The position numbers and the translations under genes are program-made. The notes under the pieces are model-generated. The model was not told the origin of the DNA, did not search any database, and was given only the letters and a program-made list of their open reading frames with translations. From Dehalococcoidia bacterium (GTDB taxonomy: Bacteria > Chloroflexota > Dehalococcoidia > GIF9 > AB-539-J10), in NCBI GenBank assembly GCA_030669525.1, contig DAOVDO010000046.1:1-7298 (forward strand): a DNA stretch of 7,298 bases, given 5' to 3'. Below, in pieces: positions 5,976 through 7,298 of the stretch (position 1 is its first letter; each line of letters starts with the position of its first letter).

Positions 5976-7298
5976 ATGTCACCAGTAAAAGTGCCCGAAA
6001 AGTGGGATCATGAAGCGGATGTGATTGTAGTTGGAGGGGGGACAGCTGGACTTCCAGCTGCAATAATAGTTGCCGAGGCAGGACTTAAGGCAACCGTTCT
6101 CGAGTCGAGAACAGCTTGCGGCGGTAGCTTCAATATGGTTGCAGGGGCCTATGCTATTGCCGGGAGCGATGAGCAGAAAGAACTGGGGATAGCGGACTCA
6201 CCTGATCTCTTGTATCAGGATATGATAAATGTCTCTGATGCTGTGCCCGAGCTAGCCAGGGCGTATGCTGACAACCAGATTGACGCCTACAATATGCTTA
6301 AGGAGGAAGGGATAGTATTTCCTGGTATTGTCCCGCACCCGTGTCATAGTAGTCCAAGATGCCTGGGCTGGATCTGCGGAATGGGACCTAAGATGGTTAA
6401 AGCCTTACAGAATAGAGCCGCTAATAGAGGTGTGGAGACACTGTTAAGGCACAGAGCCACCAGACTCATTACAGACCCTCAAACAGGAAAAGTTATTGGA
6501 GTCAAGGTTAATGTTAAGGATGAGATAAAGAACTTCAAGGCTAAAAGAGCTGTAATCCTGGCAACTGGAGGATTTGGGCGGAACCGTGAACTAATAGCTG
6601 AGTATGATCCTATAATGGTTAATGCTATTCCTAAGATGCCTGCGGGACATCTGGGAGATGGTCTTAAAATGGGGCTGGATGTAGGTGCAGCTACAAAGGA
6701 TATCGGCATTGCCGTAGCTCCTTCGTGGCCAGTCTGCATTGAAACGCATTCGGAAGCAATATGGTTACTGGATTATGGGGCGATTTTTGTAAATGTATAT
6801 GGTAAAAGATATCACGATGAGTCATCATCTGAAGCCTTCTATGGCCCTATGACAGGCGCTGGCATGAAGCAACCCGGGGGTGTTTACTGGATAATTTTTA
6901 ACCAAAATATCAAGAATCAGGTTGGAACAATCGACCTCATCGGGAAGGAAGGGAAAACAGAAAGAAACCAGGAGCAAGCCGAGAGTATAGAGAAATGTAA
7001 GAAATATAAAGCCGATACCCTCGAAGAAATGGCCAAGAGCGCTGGTATAGATCCCGAAGGACTGAAGGAAACCGTAGACAAATATAACGGCGATATAGAT
7101 ACTATGGGCTATGACACCGTATTTGGAAGAAAATACCAGTTTGGGAAAATGCGGTCCATGGTAAAAATAGAGCCACCCCCATTCTATGCCATCAAGTGTG
7201 TAACATCGACAACCTCCATGAAAGGAGGTCTAAAGATAAACGGGCATAGCCAGGTAATCAACCAGTATGGCGAGGTTATACCCGGGTTGTATGCTGCC
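5976..7298 (+). CDS. FAD-dependent oxidoreductase, fumarate reductase/3-ketosteroid dehydrogenase-like flavoprotein (3' partial)
   Basis: The frame runs from ATG 5976 to the window end without a stop: 441 residues, likely 35-60 short of the full length. The N-terminal FAD-binding motif is GGGTAG (20-25), with Glu43 for the ribose and GGSF (49-52). ATGGFG (196-201) and HLGDGLKMG (225-233) follow, then FVNVYGKRYHDE (271-282) and, near the cut end, GGLKINGHSQV (417-427) and IPGLYAA (435-441), which normally leads into the last FAD contact. No signal peptide, haem motif or membrane segment is seen, so it should be cytoplasmic. Fumarate reductases have a catalytic Arg shortly after the GKRF motif; here Glu286 stands there, and the substrate-binding His of the HHTMGG motif is also absent. 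It therefore more likely oxidises or reduces a C=C bond next to a ketone, as 3-ketosteroid dehydrogenases do. Twelve of 15 Arg codons are AGA/AGG. Confidence 0.88.
   Translation, partial: MSPVKVPEKWDHEADVIVVGGGTAGLPAAIIVAEAGLKATVLESRTACGGSFNMVAGAYAIAGSDEQKELGIADSPDLLYQDMINVSDAVPELARAYADNQIDAYNMLKEEGIVFPGIVPHPCHSSPRCLGWICGMGPKMVKALQNRAANRGVETLLRHRATRLITDPQTGKVIGVKVNVKDEIKNFKAKRAVILATGGFGRNRELIAEYDPIMVNAIPKMPAGHLGDGLKMGLDVGAATKDIGIAVAPSWPVCIETHSEAIWLLDYGAIFVNVYGKRYHDESSSEAFYGPMTGAGMKQPGGVYWIIFNQNIKNQVGTIDLIGKEGKTERNQEQAESIEKCKKYKADTLEEMAKSAGIDPEGLKETVDKYNGDIDTMGYDTVFGRKYQFGKMRSMVKIEPPPFYAIKCVTSTTSMKGGLKINGHSQVINQYGEVIPGLYAA

Noticed and set aside
6479..6739. 86-codon open frame on the - strand within the flavoprotein region
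   Set aside because: It is antisense to the continuous flavoprotein frame that carries the ATGGFG and GDGLKMG motifs.

Overview
The window is part of a catabolic-looking gene cluster of an anaerobic-type bacterium or archaeon. It has eight genes, all on the + strand, with short gaps and good Shine-Dalgarno (SD) sites before most of them. GC is moderate (hand counts of 48-51 % over two genes). There is no oxygenase, no mobile element, no RNA gene and no CRISPR array. The combination of HMG-CoA-synthase-like/DUF35 fusion, SCP2-type thiolase, several acyl-CoA enzymes and a fumarate-reductase-like flavoprotein is reminiscent of sediment Chloroflexota (Dehalococcoidia), Desulfobacterota or some archaea. 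That assignment is a low-confidence inference.

Layout. 2-688: C-terminal half of an HMG-CoA-synthase-like protein fused to a DUF35 zinc-ribbon/OB domain, cut by the window start. 716-1900: SCP2-type thiolase, 27 bases downstream, surely the same operon. 1901-2041: gap with a promoter-like pair and a small inverted repeat. 2042-3019: 3-hydroxyacyl-CoA dehydrogenase. 3020-3091: gap with a second TTGACA-type promoter candidate. 3092-3934: crotonase-fold protein whose active-site residues match 6-oxocamphor hydrolase (a C-C bond hydrolase) rather than an enoyl-CoA hydratase. 3941-4702: short-chain dehydrogenase, 6 bases downstream. 4703-4867: gap with a hairpin and a near-perfect 9-bp dyad. 4868-5797: DUF849/BKACE beta-keto acid cleavage enzyme. 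5798-5975: gap with a good promoter candidate and a 23-bp imperfect direct repeat carrying two SD copies. 5976-7298: flavoprotein of the fumarate reductase/3-ketosteroid dehydrogenase family, cut by the window end.

How the genes may work together (inference). The flavoprotein could insert or remove a double bond next to a carbonyl. The SDR and the hydroxyacyl-CoA dehydrogenase would oxidise alcohols to ketones. The oxocamphor-hydrolase-like crotonase would open a (possibly cyclic) beta-diketone by retro-Claisen cleavage. The BKACE would convert a beta-keto acid plus acetyl-CoA into acetoacetate plus an acyl-CoA. The thiolase/HMGCS-like/DUF35 set would handle the acetoacetyl-CoA or ketoacyl-CoA end. 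This reads as an oxygen-independent route for an alicyclic, terpenoid or steroid-like ketone. The substrate cannot be read from the sequence, and I know of no described pathway with exactly this set.
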